Source: an uncultured Treponema sp.
GTDB taxonomy: Bacteria; Spirochaetota; Spirochaetia; Treponematales; Treponemataceae
Length of the DNA stretch: 64,000 bases
Assembly (NCBI GenBank): GCA_934718065.1
Contig: CAKUZR010000012.1
Span: forward strand, 15,747 to 79,746
Reading direction: 5' to 3'
The position numbers were made by a program, and so were the translations under genes. The notes below the pieces were generated by a model, which saw only the letters and a list, made by a program, of their open reading frames with translations, ran no database searches and was not told where the DNA came from. Below are positions 34,109-44,649 of this stretch, in pieces; the stretch's first letter is position 1; each line of letters begins with the position of its first letter.

Positions 34109-35665
34109 CTATCTGGCGGCCTTTGAAATCACAATTTTCATTCCGTCCGCGGCGTAGCAGGTGTCCGGGGAAAGCTTTACAGGCGAAAGAATCACCGTGT
34201 TCTTGTCAACTGTTTTTCTAACAGAAGGCTTCTGGTTTCTGCGTTTTGCGGGAACAATTTCTTCAGTTGTCTTGAACTGCATCGCGTAAGCCGGAAGCAG
34301 GCTTGATTTCTGCGAATTCGCGGCGCGGAACTGAATCACCGGATAATTTCCAACCGTGTCAACAAGATACATTCCTTTTTCTTCAATTTCTGAATTCACA
34401 AGCGTATAGCTTCCGTTTTTAAAGGTGAATTTCCGCCCTTCCTCGTCTTCCCAGACAGAAATTTCAGAAAGAATTTTTTCATATTCAGGATGAGGATAAT
34501 TGATTTTTTCCTCGCCGAACGTGCTTTGAAAAGACATTTTTTTGTACGTTCCGTCCCAGTGGTTGTTTTCCTTGATTAAAAGCCCGACATCCTCGTGCAC
34601 GCGGATATAAACTTCATTCATTCCGGTGAGCATGATGTCAAGGCGGCGCTTCATGCTGGAAATAATTGAATTCACAAGCGTAAGATAAATTCCGCTTCTT
34701 CTCAGGCTTGAATTTTCCCAGGAATAAACGCCTTCCGTGTCGTCCGAAAGAAAAATAACTTCCTTTGTATCGTAATTGAAATAAATGTAATAGGCGGAAT
34801 TGTCCGCGCTGGAAGTTTTGTACCAAAGCCCGTCAAGAAATTCCGCGAAAGTCGCGACATTTCCATTTTGAATTCTGGCAAGCTCCCTGGCGGCAAGGCG
34901 GCTTCCAGTAACCTTAAGCTGGCGGTTCTGCGTGTATTTCTGCTCGTCTTCGTTCCAGGTGTATTCAGTCTGAATCTGCCCTACGCTAACGGAAGAAGAT
35001 TTCTGGTCCTCCGAGCGGTCCGAGCTGTAAACCCACACAACAAAACTCTGTCCGCGCGTCTGGGAAAGCTCGTAGGCTTCTGAACGTTCCGTCTGAACAA
35101 TAAAAATCGTTCCGTCGGATTTAAAGTCGCCGATTTTATTAAGCAAAACAGAATTCTTGTTTCTTTCGCACATATAAATTTTCATCACGGAGTCGCCGCT
35201 GTTGTCAACGCCCTGATAAACAAGCGCATTCCGATGGTTTCCAATCATATCAACTGCATTGAAGGAAAAAGTTCTTTCGCGGGAAATTTCCGTTGAAATT
35301 TCAGCCACACGCTCGTAGGAATTCGACTGGGAATTGTAAAGCCCCGCAATAAGATAAAGATTTTCAGAGCCGGCCTTGTGAACGGCAACCACCTGGTCAT
35401 CAAGATTGTCTCCGTCAAAATCAAGCGTAAGCGTGCTAATTAAAGTTTCTATTGGAAGAAGAGGAATAAAAGATGTCATCATTATATTTTCGCCGGAAAT
35501 GGACTCCGCTTCCGTTCCGTTTTTCACCTTGTCCGCAGAAACAGGCGTTATCACTTTCGCATGGACATTTTCATTCTTTCTGAAAACCGTGAATTTCAAG
35601 GCGACAACAACAGCCAGAACCGCAAGAAGAGAACTAAAAAAAATGACAGCAACTTTATTTTTCAT
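34109..35665 (-). CDS. Pallilysin-related exported protein
   Basis: 518 residues from ATG at 35665, which starts directly with a signal anchor (KVAVIFFSSLLAVLAVVVALKF). TLDFDGDNLDDQVVAVHKAG at about residue 75 is a calcium-binding DxDGDxxDD-type repeat start as in FG-GAP proteins, and the domain continues with a beta-rich pattern. The C-terminal third has paired beta segments (GRKFTFKNGSYTLVNSEIEEKGMY). The overall design resembles treponemal pallilysin-related adhesins, from memory. Adhesion has not been shown here. It stands alone between alaS and the groEL terminator. Confidence 0.5.
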   Translation of the reverse strand: MKNKVAVIFFSSLLAVLAVVVALKFTVFRKNENVHAKVITPVSADKVKNGTEAESISGENIMMTSFIPLLPIETLISTLTLDFDGDNLDDQVVAVHKAGSENLYLIAGLYNSQSNSYERVAEISTEISRERTFSFNAVDMIGNHRNALVYQGVDNSGDSVMKIYMCERNKNSVLLNKIGDFKSDGTIFIVQTERSEAYELSQTRGQSFVVWVYSSDRSEDQKSSSVSVGQIQTEYTWNEDEQKYTQNRQLKVTGSRLAARELARIQNGNVATFAEFLDGLWYKTSSADNSAYYIYFNYDTKEVIFLSDDTEGVYSWENSSLRRSGIYLTLVNSIISSMKRRLDIMLTGMNEVYIRVHEDVGLLIKENNHWDGTYKKMSFQSTFGEEKINYPHPEYEKILSEISVWEDEEGRKFTFKNGSYTLVNSEIEEKGMYLVDTVGNYPVIQFRAANSQKSSLLPAYAMQFKTTEEIVPAKRRNQKPSVRKTVDKNTVILSPVKLSPDTCYAADGMKIVISKAAR

Positions 35666-35678
35666 ATATTTAATATAC

Positions 35679-35716
35679 AAAAAAACTCCGGCATCCGCAA
35701 CGAACACCGGAGTTTT
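35679..35716 (-). terminator. Terminator of groEL
   Basis: On the minus strand AAACTCCGG and CCGGAGTTT pair across a 16-base loop and run into TTTTTTT. It is 85 bases past the groEL stop and just upstream of the next gene's start at 35665. Confidence 0.8.
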
Positions 35717-35741
35717 CCTACAGCTTGAAATCAAGCAAATT

Positions 35742-35776
35742 CAAACTGAAAATCTGCCTGCGCTTTTACTTTTTCA
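35742..35776. repeat. Dispersed 35-bp repeat, copy 2, in the groEL 3' UTR
   Basis: Same block as 2161-2195 with one mismatch, followed by similar but diverged sequence up to the groEL stop at 35801. It would be transcribed at the 3' end of groEL mRNA before the terminator. Confidence 0.6.
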
Positions 35777-35800
35777 CAAAAAGCTCGACATTCAGTCAGA

Positions 35801-37429
<1,629 letters not shown>

Positions 37430-37455
37430 CTATCAACCTCTTAATTTAATTTCTA

Positions 37456-37500
37456 TTTGATACTATCAAAAATATAAAAATCCGCCCCAAAAGGCAACAA
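37456..37500 (-). promoter_or_regulatory. groEL promoter with a palindrome at the transcript start
   Basis: TTGTTG (37495-37500) and TATATT (37471-37476) on the minus strand are 18 bases apart. TTTGATACTATCAAA (37456-37470), a perfect palindrome, follows the -10 directly and covers the predicted start site. It is not CIRCE. A repressor bound here would block initiation. Confidence 0.55.
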
Positions 37501-37533
37501 AAAAATTTAAAATTAAGCTGAATTTTCAAGTTT

Positions 37534-37627
37534 TTGGGAAAAGCCTTTCCCTACGTCCGCATTTCATTGCGGCCTACCCTTTCTCCTAAGGGGCAAACAA
37601 AGTTTTCCCCTTAAAATCCCCTTTCAA
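37534..37627. repeat. Dispersed GC-rich repeat, copy C (opposite orientation)
   Basis: Read on the minus strand it runs GCCCCTTAGGAGAAAGGG, then CCGCAATGAAATGCGG, then GGGAAAGGCTTTTCCC. The same order of words occurs in copy A (20440-20598) and, more loosely, in the copy inside hsdS (57908-58117). It lies in the gap between groEL and asd and adjoins the asd terminator. Confidence 0.6.
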
Positions 37628-37675
37628 AAAAAACGGCCGCCCATTCATAAAGTTTTTCAACTTCCAGGGCAGCCG
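37626..37675 (-). terminator. Terminator of the asd-dapA unit
   Basis: On the minus strand CGGCTGCCC pairs with GGGCGGCCG with one mismatch. An inner AAGTT/AACTT stem extends the hairpin, and TTTTTTTT follows. Confidence 0.8.
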
Positions 37676-37708
37676 GGTATTTTCACAAAACCAGTTTTTC
37701 AGCAGAAA

Positions 37709-38803
37709 CTAAAGATTGTCAAAAAAACCTTTGGCTTTCAGAAGCTCCGCGTTCAGGATTCCGCCAAGAGCGGCTCCCCGTTTTGTATTGTGGCTCAGCG
37801 AAACAAATTTTATGTCGAACACGTTGCAAGGGCGAAGTCGGCCGATAACGCAGGCCATTCCCTTTTCGGTCTCGCGGTCGCGGCGCGGCTGAGGGCGGTT
37901 TTCCTCGTGGCGCACAACAATCGGATGCTCCGGCGCGGAAGGAAGATTCAGCTCCTGCGGAACAGACTTGTACGAAGTCCAGATTTTCTCGATTTCCTCA
38001 AGGCTCGGCTTCTTGTCCGCAAATTCAAGAGAAACACAGGCTGTGTGTCCGTCAATAACCGGAACGCGTGTGCAGGTTGAAGAAACAACCGGATATTCAG
38101 CGTTCACAATTTTTCCGTTCTGAACTTTTCCAAGAATTTTAAGACATTCTTTTTCAGTTTTTTCCTCTTCGCCGCCGATGAACGGAACAATGTTGTCAAT
38201 CATGTCAAAAGAAGGAACGCCCGGATAACCTGCGCCGCTTGTAGCCTGCAAAGTTGTAACAACCATTCTTTTAACCGGATAGCCAGCCTGAATCAGCGCA
38301 TGAATCGGCATCATATAAGTCTGGAGCGAACAGTTCGGCTTTACAGCGATAAAACCTTTGTCCCAGCCGTGGTGCTTTTTCTGCTCGGCAATCACGTCAA
38401 GATGAGAATAGTTTATTTCCGGAACAAGCATCGGAACATCTTCTGTCCAGCGGTTCGCCGAAGCGTTTGAAACAACCGGAATTCCTTCCGCGGCATAAGC
38501 GGCTTCAAGAGCCTTTATTTCTTCCTTGCCCATCTCAAGCGCGGAAAAAACAAACTGGCATTTCCCAAGAGCCTTTTTCTCATCGTTTGCGTCCTCAACA
38601 ATCAAGTCTGCAACGCCGCTAGGAATATTTTCACCGATAAGCCATCGGTTCTTCACCGCGTCCTTGTACGCTTTTCCAGCTGAGCGCGGACTCGCCGCAA
38701 CATAAGTAACTTCAAACCACGGATGATTTTCCAACAATTTTATATAACGCTGGCCAACCATTCCAGTTGCGCCCAGAACACCTACTTTCAATTTTCCTGA
38801 CAT
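37709..38803 (-). CDS. asd: Aspartate-semialdehyde dehydrogenase
   Basis: 364 residues. GVLGATGMVGQRYIKLLENHP is the NADP site, AVKPNCSLQTYM holds the catalytic Cys, and LQATSGAGYPGVPS and HNTKRGAALGGILNAELL follow. The long form with NRWLIGENIPSGVADL is the archaeal/fungal-type enzyme rather than the E. coli type. It makes aspartate semialdehyde for lysine, diaminopimelate and threonine. It lies 18 bases after dapA, the next enzyme of the pathway. Confidence 0.95.
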   Translation of the reverse strand: MSGKLKVGVLGATGMVGQRYIKLLENHPWFEVTYVAASPRSAGKAYKDAVKNRWLIGENIPSGVADLIVEDANDEKKALGKCQFVFSALEMGKEEIKALEAAYAAEGIPVVSNASANRWTEDVPMLVPEINYSHLDVIAEQKKHHGWDKGFIAVKPNCSLQTYMMPIHALIQAGYPVKRMVVTTLQATSGAGYPGVPSFDMIDNIVPFIGGEEEKTEKECLKILGKVQNGKIVNAEYPVVSSTCTRVPVIDGHTACVSLEFADKKPSLEEIEKIWTSYKSVPQELNLPSAPEHPIVVRHEENRPQPRRDRETEKGMACVIGRLRPCNVFDIKFVSLSHNTKRGAALGGILNAELLKAKGFFDNL

Positions 38804-38821
38804 AATATTCCCCCTAGGAAT

Positions 38822-39727
38822 TTATAGTTTGCATTCCGCCAAGGCATCCTTGATTATTTCCTTGGCCTTTTCTGTAACTTCAACAAGCGGAAGGCGGACA
38901 CAAGCCTTGCACATTCCGCGGACGCTCATCGCATATTTTATTGAAGTCGGATTTCCGTCAACAAAAGCCGCCTTGAAGAAAGGCAGAAGCCTGTAATGCA
39001 GCTCGCGAGCAGTTTTAAAATCTCCGTCCAGAGCCGCATGAACCATCTGCGTAACAAGCTCAGGAGTATAGTTTGAAACAACGCTGAAAACACCGTCGCC
39101 GCCGGCAGCAAGCAACGGAAGAGTCAGACTGTCGTCTCCGCAAATCACAGAAAAATCCGGATGAGCAGATTTTACCTGCGCAATAACGTCCATCATCTGG
39201 TTGATGTTTCCGCTGGCCTCTTTTACTCCGGCAATATTCGGAAGATTTGCAATCCGCGCCAATGTCGGAGTGTCGATATTCTTTCCAGTGCGTCCCTGAA
39301 TATTATAGACAATAATAGGAATTCCAACCTTTGAAACAGCCTCGAAATGTCTGAAAATTCCTTCATTGCTCGGCTTGTTGTAATAAGGAGTTACAACCAA
39401 CGCCGCATCCGCGCCCGCCTGCTTTGCGCGTTCACAATAGCGAACCGCATCCCGCGTGCAGTTTGAGCTTGAGCCAAGAATAATATTGATTTTTTTGCCG
39501 TTTGCCTTTTCAAAAGCCCTAACTTCTTCAAAAGCAATCTTGATAATTTCGTCTTCTTCGTCTTCTGTCAAAGTTGGAGTTTCTGCTGTAGTTCCCAAAG
39601 GAAGAATTCCATCGATTCCGCCTTCAAGCTGGCGTTTGACCAAAGCACGAAATCCTTCATAATCTACAGATTCATCTTCATGCATAGGTGTGACCAAAGC
39701 TGTCATTGAACCGCCAAATTTTGCCAT
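38822..39727 (-). CDS. dapA: 4-hydroxy-tetrahydrodipicolinate synthase
   Basis: 301 residues from ATG at 39727, chosen for GGAGG five bases upstream. LPLGTTAETPTLTEDEEDEII is the pyruvate/substrate loop, VVTPYYNKPSNEG gives the Tyr, YNIQGRTGKNID the Arg, and AGVKEASGN the Schiff-base Lys. It condenses pyruvate with aspartate semialdehyde from Asd, feeding peptidoglycan diaminopimelate or lysine (treponemes often use ornithine in the wall, so lysine supply is possible). Confidence 0.95.
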   Translation of the reverse strand: MAKFGGSMTALVTPMHEDESVDYEGFRALVKRQLEGGIDGILPLGTTAETPTLTEDEEDEIIKIAFEEVRAFEKANGKKINIILGSSSNCTRDAVRYCERAKQAGADAALVVTPYYNKPSNEGIFRHFEAVSKVGIPIIVYNIQGRTGKNIDTPTLARIANLPNIAGVKEASGNINQMMDVIAQVKSAHPDFSVICGDDSLTLPLLAAGGDGVFSVVSNYTPELVTQMVHAALDGDFKTARELHYRLLPFFKAAFVDGNPTSIKYAMSVRGMCKACVRLPLVEVTEKAKEIIKDALAECKL

Positions 39728-39819
39728 ACGAGCCTCCAAATTAATTTATTTTCCAAAGTATTGCACTTTTATAGTAAAAATTCAATAAATCTGATAATCT
39801 TTATAAAAAGAGGTTCAAA

Positions 39820-40914
39820 ATGTCTGGAAATACTTACGGTTCAATTTTTAAAGTTTCAACTTTCGGAGAAAGCCACGGAGAAGCGCTCGGAGTTGTTGTT
39901 GACGGCTGCCCCGCAGGACTTCCTGTTGACATTTTAAAAATTCAGCAGGCGCTGGACAGACGCCGTCCGGGAGCCGCTGTAAACGGAATAAAATCAGCCT
40001 CTGTGACATCAAGAAACGAGCCTGACAAAGCGGAAATCCTGAGCGGAATTTTTGAAGGCAAAGCTGAAGGAACTCCAATCTCAATTTTAATCCGGAACAC
40101 AAGCCAACATTCAAAAGACTACGGAAACCTTGAAAACACATTCCGCCCGGGACACGCGGATTTTTCATACGACGCAAAATACGGCTTCAGGGACTACCGG
40201 GGCGGCGGCCGTTCAAGCGGAAGGGAAACCGCAGCCCGAGTCGCAGCCGGAGCAGTCGCAGCGCAAATTCTTGAAAATTCCGGAATTTCTGTAAAAGCGT
40301 ACACTTTGAAAGCAGCCGGAATAAAAGCTGAAAAAATAAATCTTTCAGAAATCGAGCAAAATTCAATGCGCGCTCCGGACAACGAAGCCGCAAAAAAAAT
40401 GGAGTCAAAAATCGAGGAGCTTCGCCAGAACCGCGACAGCGCAGGCGGAATCGTTGAATGTGTAATAAACGGATGCCCCGCCGGGTTGGGCGAGCCCGTT
40501 TTTGACAAGCTGGATGCAGAGCTTGCAAAGGCAATGCTTTCAATCGGGGCTGTCAAAGGAATTGAATTCGGCGCAGGATTTTCCGCGGCGGATCTTACTG
40601 GAAGCGCAAACAATGACAAAATGCACGCAGAAAACGGAGTCCCTGTTTTTGACACAAACAACGCTGGAGGAATTCTTGGCGGTATTTCCAACGGAAACCA
40701 GATAATTTTCAGGATTGCGGTAAAGCCAGTTCCAAGCATTTTCCAGAGCCAGAAAACCGTAAGCAAGAACGGCTCAACTTATGAAAACACAGAGCTTGAA
40801 ATAAAAGGCCGCCACGACGTATGCCTTTGCCCGCGGATTGTTCCAGTTGTGGAGGCAATGGCGAACATCGTCCTTGCGGATATGCTTCTTAGAAACAAAA
40901 ACTCAAAAATTTAG
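39820..40914 (+). CDS. aroC: Chorismate synthase
   Basis: 364 residues. FGESHGEALGVVVDGCPAGLP, RPGHADFSYDAKYGFRDYRGGGRSSGRETAARVAAGA and the closing RHDVCLCPRIVPVVEAMAN are the three conserved signatures, with both catalytic His. It converts EPSP to chorismate using reduced FMN. AGAGG lies nine bases before the ATG. The carboxypeptidase gene starts eight bases after the stop and is likely cotranscribed. Confidence 0.96.
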   Translation: MSGNTYGSIFKVSTFGESHGEALGVVVDGCPAGLPVDILKIQQALDRRRPGAAVNGIKSASVTSRNEPDKAEILSGIFEGKAEGTPISILIRNTSQHSKDYGNLENTFRPGHADFSYDAKYGFRDYRGGGRSSGRETAARVAAGAVAAQILENSGISVKAYTLKAAGIKAEKINLSEIEQNSMRAPDNEAAKKMESKIEELRQNRDSAGGIVECVINGCPAGLGEPVFDKLDAELAKAMLSIGAVKGIEFGAGFSAADLTGSANNDKMHAENGVPVFDTNNAGGILGGISNGNQIIFRIAVKPVPSIFQSQKTVSKNGSTYENTELEIKGRHDVCLCPRIVPVVEAMANIVLADMLLRNKNSKI

Positions 40915-40922
40915 CATAAACA

Positions 40923-42353
40923 ATGAACAGAAAAACAAAAAAAATCATACGAATTTCTTTAGCTTCTGCCGCGGCGGCGCTTTTTATTTCTTTTTTTGGA
41001 ACAGTATGCGTGCGCGCTGTTACGCTCAGGAAATCTCCCGCCCTGGAAGAACTTTCCCCGGCGCAAAAAACATTTCTGAATCTTTCGCTGGATGAATCGT
41101 ATCCCGAACGCAAAAATATTCTTCATCCGCTGCCGTATTCAGCAGAACCCGCCGCCCTGAATGTCTGGGCAAAATCCGCAATTGCAGTCAACGTGGAAAA
41201 CGGCTGCGTAATCTACGAAAAAAACGCCGATGAAATAATTCCGCCGGCAAGCATGACAAAACTTTTCGTAATGTACGTTATTATGGAAGAAATTGAAAAA
41301 GGGAACGCCTCGCTTTCCGATGTCGTGCCTCTTCCGCCGGAAACTTGGGCCGCAAACCAGCCGCCTCATTCATCGCTGATGTTTCTTGGAAAAAACCAGA
41401 AGGCTACGCTTGAAGAAATTATCACCGGGCTGGATGTCTGCTCAGGAAACGACGCGGCAAACGCAATCGCGCTTTATCTTTTTGGAAATGTTGACTCTTT
41501 TGTTCAAAAAATAAACCATCTTGCGGAAGAATTCGGTCTTGAAAACACGCATTTTTTTGACGCGAGCGGCTACAGCGAAAAAAATACTACAACTGCGCGG
41601 GAAATGGCTTCGTTCGCGCAAAAATACATCAGACGTTTTCCGGAAACCTTGCACAAATTCCATTCAGTTCCGGGCTTCAAATATCCAAAGGAAGAAAATC
41701 TTGCGCCGGAGGACAGAATGCTTCCAACGCGCTATCAGGATTTTTCACAGGGGCTTCCCCAGAACATCTATATGCCGATTTACCAGAAAAACACAAATCC
41801 GCTGCTTGGAATTCTTGAAGGCTGCGACGGACTGAAAACAGGTTATATAGAAGAAAGCGGATACAATCTTGCGCTTACGGCAAAACGCGAAAACATGAGA
41901 ATTCTTTCTGTAACAATGGGCGGACCCGGAAAAACTTCAAATGAAGGACAGGCCGGACGCGTTCACGACGGAACTGAAATCATGGAATGGGCGTTCAAAA
42001 CATTTAAAAACTACCAGAATCCGCTGGTTCTGCGCGCGTACAATATTCCTGTAGTCTGCGCAAATGTACAGCGGATGAATATTGTTCCAGCATGGTCGCC
42101 GGATGCGCTTTGCGTTCCTGTTTCAGCCGCAAAAAATCCGGAAAACGTGGCGGAGGAAGTTGAAATAAATCTTGTTCTTCCAGATTTTATAAAAGGCCAG
42201 ATTGAAGCCGGAAGCGAATACGGAAAAATTGAATACATTCTGAACGGCCGGCTGCTTGAATCAATTCCGCTGGTTGCAGACCGTCCTGCTGAGCGCGCAA
42301 ATCCGTGGATAAGCGCCGCCGATGAAATTGCGAAGCTCGCGCTGAAATTTTAA
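40923..42353 (+). CDS. D-alanyl-D-alanine carboxypeptidase, DacA/PBP5 type
   Basis: 476 residues. An N-terminal signal anchor (RISLASAAAALFISFFGTVCV) precedes the S11 domain: PPASMTKLFVMYVIMEE (SxxK), GLDVCSGNDAANAIAL (SxN), and GLKTGYIEESGYNLALTAKR (KTG). A C-terminal beta domain and an amphipathic end (DEIAKLALKF) are typical of PBP5 membrane attachment. It trims the terminal D-Ala of stem peptides in the periplasm. Confidence 0.92.
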   Translation: MNRKTKKIIRISLASAAAALFISFFGTVCVRAVTLRKSPALEELSPAQKTFLNLSLDESYPERKNILHPLPYSAEPAALNVWAKSAIAVNVENGCVIYEKNADEIIPPASMTKLFVMYVIMEEIEKGNASLSDVVPLPPETWAANQPPHSSLMFLGKNQKATLEEIITGLDVCSGNDAANAIALYLFGNVDSFVQKINHLAEEFGLENTHFFDASGYSEKNTTTAREMASFAQKYIRRFPETLHKFHSVPGFKYPKEENLAPEDRMLPTRYQDFSQGLPQNIYMPIYQKNTNPLLGILEGCDGLKTGYIEESGYNLALTAKRENMRILSVTMGGPGKTSNEGQAGRVHDGTEIMEWAFKTFKNYQNPLVLRAYNIPVVCANVQRMNIVPAWSPDALCVPVSAAKNPENVAEEVEINLVLPDFIKGQIEAGSEYGKIEYILNGRLLESIPLVADRPAERANPWISAADEIAKLALKF

Positions 42354-42372
42354 ATTATCTGTGCGGAAAAAT

Positions 42373-44601
42373 TTATTCTTCAGCAATATAACGGAGCGGA
42401 ACAATTTCGTAGCCGGCATCAAGAACCGCGCTTATCAGCAAATCAAGGTTTTCGTACAAGTAGCTTTCCCTGGTTCCGCGCGAAATTCCTATTGTGACGG
42501 GAATAACTTTTTCGCCTTCATCAAGATCCTGAACATAAGATTCAATCAGCTCGCCCGGACAAAGATATTTTCCTTCGCCTTTAACCGCCTGCTCAAGCGT
42601 TACAGAATCACAGGCTGAATTTTTCACATTGACATAGTCGTAGCCAGCTTTTTTTCCGTCCTGTACGATTTTTTCTGAAGCGGCGTAGTACGGCGCGTGC
42701 CACATAAGAGAAAGCTCTTTCCCGGTAACCGCGTTGAATTCGTCCTCATTCCGGGCAAGTCCGCGGCGGATGTAGTCCTCGTTCACAAGAAATCCCGGCT
42801 GAGTCAATTTTGAGGCCGAAAAAAACATTGAGGCGCACTCATTCCGGCTCAAGGCAATCTGTTTTGTTTCGTTTGGATAGCGGCGGATAAATTCTCCGTT
42901 CAGAAAAAATGTTCCGGTAACCAGATATCTGTTCAAAGTGTAAAGAATATTCGGAAGTCCGTCGGCGTTGTCGTAAGCGTCAAACAAAAGCGCGACTTTT
43001 TTCCGTTCCTCAGTTTTTTTAACGCTTTCCGGATAAACCGGCCTTGTAACCGCCTTTCCAAAAAGCGTTCTTATGTAAAGCGCGTTTTCAAAAAGAGGAT
43101 TTGAAGTTTCTCCGCAGAAAAGCCGGTAACGCTCGTTCCGCAAAATATTTGCCCTGCCTGAAGAAACCGTTTCCTTTTCAGACCAAGTTTTTTTATCTTC
43201 GTTAAAAGAAAAGAATTTTCCGTTTCCTGCGTCAGCAATCAGCTCGCCGTTGCTCCAGAATCCGTTCACAACCGAGCTTACCGCAAGAATTTTCGGATTC
43301 TGCTCAAGAATATTCCAGCTGCGGATTGTTCTGTTTCCGCCGATGACCAAAGTTGAATTGTCTTTCCACAAAAGCGACACGACGCTTTCGCCTTCAGCCT
43401 TGTTCACGCGCTTCCAGTTTCTTGTGTCATAAACGTAAACCGAAGAGCCTGCATAAAACGCGCAGTTTTTTCCATCCGGAGAAACAGCCGGCCGCCCAGA
43501 ATCAGAAATATCCAGAAATTTTGAAAGTCGGTTTTCCAGATGATAAACTGAAGACTTGATTTTCTGCCCGCCGTAAGGAAGCATCCGCATCCAGACAATC
43601 GGCGAGCCGTTCAAATCCCAGATAATTTCGCTTTCCAGCAGCGAGGCGCTCAAATCAACGTAAGGGCCTGAATAAACAATATCAAGATAATCACAAGTGC
43701 TGCGGTTTATTTTAAAATATGTGAAAATTTTTCCATTTTGAATCAAAACCATCGAGGAAACATCGTTGTTCACACTGAAAGTGTCTTTTGAAGCCATAAA
43801 CTGCGAGGGAAGCCGCCCGACCATCTGCCCTTTTCCGATAATTCCAGAATAAAGTCCGAGCGTGTAAAGTTCTTTTGAGCTGATTTTGTAAACCAAATCT
43901 GAATCAATATAAACAAGATATTTTCCGTTCGTCCAGTTCACTGAGTTAATTGTGCCCGGCCCGATTTTTCTGTATTTTTCATCAACTTCAACGCCACGCA
44001 AAACTGCGGAAGGATTGCAGAAATATACATTTCCGTTTTTTGCGTAAACCATCGCGGAACTGTCGCCCGCCCATTTTACAGAAACATTTTCGTAGCTGAA
44101 TGAAGAATTTTCGTCAAGGCAAATTTCTTTCGAGGAATTCACGTTTTTCAGAAAAAGCCGGCCGGTCGCATATCCAGTTTTTTCAGTGTAGCAAATCCAT
44201 TCGCCGTCCGGACTTACGCTGACCTTTGAAAGGCGCATTGAATTCACAGGAATTTCCGGTGAATATTTTTTCCATTCAACTGATTTTTCGGCCGTGTCAA
44301 TCCAAGCAGTTCCGTAGCGGTTTCTTACCTGAAGAATTTTTCCGCCGCCCAGAAGCTCCATCTGCTCCGGAAAGCACGAAACCAGCGCAGGCTCGCCGCT
44401 AATCATTCCGTCTTTTATTTTCGTCTTGAACAGGGAACGGTACGAAAAAGCTCCGGGAATTTCCTGCCGGATTGTGTACAAAATTTCATCATTCTGGTTT
44501 ATATCGGCGTCGCCAAATTTTATTCCGGCGAAACAGTAAAAAGCCGCAAAAAACAGACTGAACAAAAAAATTTTTCTTTTCAAATTTTCTATTTTTTTCA
44601 T
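42373..44601 (-). CDS. Exported beta-propeller protein with degenerate NodB deacetylase domain
   Basis: 742 residues. A signal peptide (KRKIFLFSLFFAAFYCFAG) is followed by a long TolB-like region with repeated SPDGEWICY, SPDGKNCAFY and KWAGDSSAMVY words, probably a beta-propeller. From about residue 525 a polysaccharide-deacetylase fold begins (KKVALLFDAYDNADGLPNILYTL, TGTFFLNGEFIRRYP, LSLMWHAPYYAASEK). The expected TFDDG is FDAYD and the HxxxH metal motif is absent, so the enzyme is probably inactive or altered. It converges with the carboxypeptidase gene. Confidence 0.7.
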   Translation of the reverse strand: MKKIENLKRKIFLFSLFFAAFYCFAGIKFGDADINQNDEILYTIRQEIPGAFSYRSLFKTKIKDGMISGEPALVSCFPEQMELLGGGKILQVRNRYGTAWIDTAEKSVEWKKYSPEIPVNSMRLSKVSVSPDGEWICYTEKTGYATGRLFLKNVNSSKEICLDENSSFSYENVSVKWAGDSSAMVYAKNGNVYFCNPSAVLRGVEVDEKYRKIGPGTINSVNWTNGKYLVYIDSDLVYKISSKELYTLGLYSGIIGKGQMVGRLPSQFMASKDTFSVNNDVSSMVLIQNGKIFTYFKINRSTCDYLDIVYSGPYVDLSASLLESEIIWDLNGSPIVWMRMLPYGGQKIKSSVYHLENRLSKFLDISDSGRPAVSPDGKNCAFYAGSSVYVYDTRNWKRVNKAEGESVVSLLWKDNSTLVIGGNRTIRSWNILEQNPKILAVSSVVNGFWSNGELIADAGNGKFFSFNEDKKTWSEKETVSSGRANILRNERYRLFCGETSNPLFENALYIRTLFGKAVTRPVYPESVKKTEERKKVALLFDAYDNADGLPNILYTLNRYLVTGTFFLNGEFIRRYPNETKQIALSRNECASMFFSASKLTQPGFLVNEDYIRRGLARNEDEFNAVTGKELSLMWHAPYYAASEKIVQDGKKAGYDYVNVKNSACDSVTLEQAVKGEGKYLCPGELIESYVQDLDEGEKVIPVTIGISRGTRESYLYENLDLLISAVLDAGYEIVPLRYIAEE

Positions 44602-44649
44602 ATTTCGTCCTCGTTTTAAGCGTTCTGCCGGATTTTCAGTTTATCATTT

